Shown in pieces: positions 62,793 through 64,000 of a stretch of 64,000 bases of DNA (the stretch's first letter is position 1; each line of letters starts with the position of its first letter). Below the pieces are notes generated by a model, which saw only the letters and a list, made by a program, of their open reading frames with translations, was not told the origin of the DNA and did no database searches. Position numbers and translations under genes: made by a program. Origin of the DNA: Sphingopyxis sp. YF1 (GTDB taxonomy: Bacteria; Pseudomonadota; Alphaproteobacteria; Sphingomonadales; Sphingomonadaceae); NCBI RefSeq assembly GCF_022701295.1, contig NZ_CP033204.1:2790001-2854000 (forward strand), read 5' to 3'.

Positions 62793-64000
62793 CTACGCCA
62801 ATTCGACCGTCGTCACCATATAGCCCGCCTCGCGCAACGCGGCGACGAGGCTGTCGAGATGCTCGCGGTCGCGTGCCTCGCACTCGATGTCGGTGATCAG
62901 CCCCTTGGCGGGCAGCGTCGTGAAGATGCGCTGGTGATAGATTTCGATGATGTTGACCTGTTTCTCGTCGAACAGCTTCATCACCTTGAACAGCGCGCCC
63001 GGCCGGTCCTGCAGGCGGATACGCAGCCGCGCGATGCGCCCCGAGCGCGCGAGGTCGCGCAGCAGCACGTTGGCGAGCAGCCGCGTGTCGATATTGCCGC
63101 CGGTGAGCACCAGCCCGACCTTGCGCCCCGCAAACTCCTCGGGATGTGCGAGCATCGCCGCGAGCCCCGCCGCACCCGCGCCCTCGACCACGGTCTTTTC
63201 GATCTGGAGCAGCAGGCTGACGGCGCGTTCGAGATGGCGTTCGGCGACGAGCACGATATCATCGTTGAGCCCCGCGACGAGCTTGCGCGTGTAGCTTCCC
63301 GGCTCCTTCACCGCGATGCCCTCGGCCAGCGTATCGCCTTCGCACGCCATGTCGACGCCGTTGAGCTCGGCGTACATCGACGGATAGAGCTCGGCCTGCA
63401 CCCCGACGAGGCGCATGTCGTTCTTGATCCCGCGCGCCGCCGTGCCCATGCCCGCGAGCAGCCCGCCGCCGCCGATCGGCACGATCAGCGTGTCGAGTTC
63501 GGGCACATCCTCGAGCATTTCGAGCGCCACCGTCCCCTGCCCCGCCGCGACGTGCGGGTGGTCGAAAGGATGAACGAAGGTCAGCCCGCGTTCCTTTTCG
63601 AGCACGCGCGCATAAGCATAGGCGTCGTCGAACTTCTCGCCGTGGAGGACGATCGTCGCGCCGTGGCTTGCGGTCTGCGATACTTTCACCTGCGGCGTCG
63701 TGCTCGGCATCACGATCGTCACCGGCACGCCGAGGCGCTTGCCGTGATAGGCGAGGCCCTGCGCATGGTTGCCCGCCGACGCCGCGATCACGCCGCGCGC
63801 CTTCGCCTCGTCGTCGAGCAGCAGCAGCGCGTTCAAGGCACCGCGTTCCTTGTACGCCGCGGTGAACTGCAGATTCTCGAACTTCAGCCACACCTCGGCG
63901 CCGACCATTTCGGACAGGGTCTGCGAATGGAGCGTCGGCGTGCGCACGACCGCGCCGTTAATTCGCCCCGCCGCCGCGCGCACATCGTCCAATGTGATCG
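62793..64000 (-). CDS. ilvA: Threonine ammonia-lyase with C-terminal ACT domain, 5' end outside the window
   Basis: The visible frame continues without a stop to the window edge (ITLDDVRAAAGRINGAVVRT); a TTG at 63992 could be a start, but homologues extend further. The PLP lysine is in FTAAYKERGALN. AASAGNHAQGLAYHGKRLG and VPIGGGGLLAGMGTAARG, the glycine-rich phosphate loop, follow, and a C-terminal ACT domain ends EAGYMVTTVELA. It converts threonine to 2-oxobutanoate. The single short ACT-like tail fits the catabolic/short biosynthetic subgroup, so ilvA or tdcB naming is open. Confidence 0.92.
   Translation of the reverse strand, partial: ITLDDVRAAAGRINGAVVRTPTLHSQTLSEMVGAEVWLKFENLQFTAAYKERGALNALLLLDDEAKARGVIAASAGNHAQGLAYHGKRLGVPVTIVMPSTTPQVKVSQTASHGATIVLHGEKFDDAYAYARVLEKERGLTFVHPFDHPHVAAGQGTVALEMLEDVPELDTLIVPIGGGGLLAGMGTAARGIKNDMRLVGVQAELYPSMYAELNGVDMACEGDTLAEGIAVKEPGSYTRKLVAGLNDDIVLVAERHLERAVSLLLQIEKTVVEGAGAAGLAAMLAHPEEFAGRKVGLVLTGGNIDTRLLANVLLRDLARSGRIARLRIRLQDRPGALFKVMKLFDEKQVNIIEIYHQRIFTTLPAKGLITDIECEARDREHLDSLVAALREAGYMVTTVELA

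Noticed and set aside
1..64000. CRISPR array
   Set aside because: No regularly spaced direct repeats of suitable length were seen; the repeats present are palindromic extragenic elements.

Overview
This is a GC-rich alphaproteobacterial chromosome segment, most likely from a sphingomonad (a Sphingopyxis-like organism). The evidence is a PhyR-NepR-EcfG general stress response locus with a matching GGAAC-N16-CGTT promoter, an alphaproteobacterial SOS box (GAAC-N7-GAAC), and several families of GC-rich extragenic palindromes. The genus is an inference.

The dominant feature is a complete Mu-like transposable prophage of 40,923 bp (1547-42469). Its ends are TGT...ACA and it is flanked by a perfect 5-bp target duplication, ATAGA (1542-1546 and 42470-42474). 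It sits inside a host membrane acyltransferase gene with a C-terminal SGNH domain; removing the prophage and one ATAGA copy restores an uninterrupted 622-codon frame. From left to right the prophage carries: transposase-site candidates and an AAGTGGGACC repeat cluster; a leftward block (lipoprotein, two small genes, an S24-fold repressor without its catalytic dyad); a Ner-like regulator and an early operon of overlapping small genes (ParB-like protein, an NPPY methyltransferase, a gene with an embedded tRNA-like sequence, a zinc-finger protein, a MuA-type transposase, a MuB-type ATPase, GemA, a Mor/C-type activator); a lysis and tailspike block (GH108 endolysin with an EF-hand, overlapping spanins, SGNH tail protein, a reverse-strand SGNH gene, a holin candidate); and Mu-order head genes (small and large terminase, portal, gpF fused to a nuclease-like domain, protease/scaffold nested pair, major head protein). 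The contractile tail module follows (sheath, tube, frameshifted chaperone, tape measure, gpN, gpP, gp45-gp48 equivalents, fibre and fibre assembly). At the right end are a displaced Gam homologue and a Dam-type adenine methylase in the position Mu uses for mom.

Two copies of a bipartite promoter-like element, identical in spacing, lie directly upstream of the endolysin gene and of the head protease gene. These are the positions of the Mu late promoters Plys and PI, so the upstream Mor/C-type protein is the obvious activator candidate.

The host DNA to the right holds sodB; a leftward DNA-repair operon behind an SOS box (radical SAM repair protein, UdgX, ligase-associated exonuclease, ATP-dependent DNA ligase); a Crp/Fnr regulator and an HWE histidine kinase; the general stress cluster (phyR, two ecfG paralogues, nepR and a BLUF blue-light receptor); a PQQ-type sugar dehydrogenase; an alpha/beta hydrolase; a GNAT acetyltransferase; an S41 peptidase and MarR gene pair behind a perfect 42-bp AT-rich palindrome; an Rrf2 regulator with a methyltransferase; two more GNAT genes with a thioesterase; and threonine ammonia-lyase, cut by the window end. 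On the far left only the first 32 codons of L-serine dehydratase are visible.
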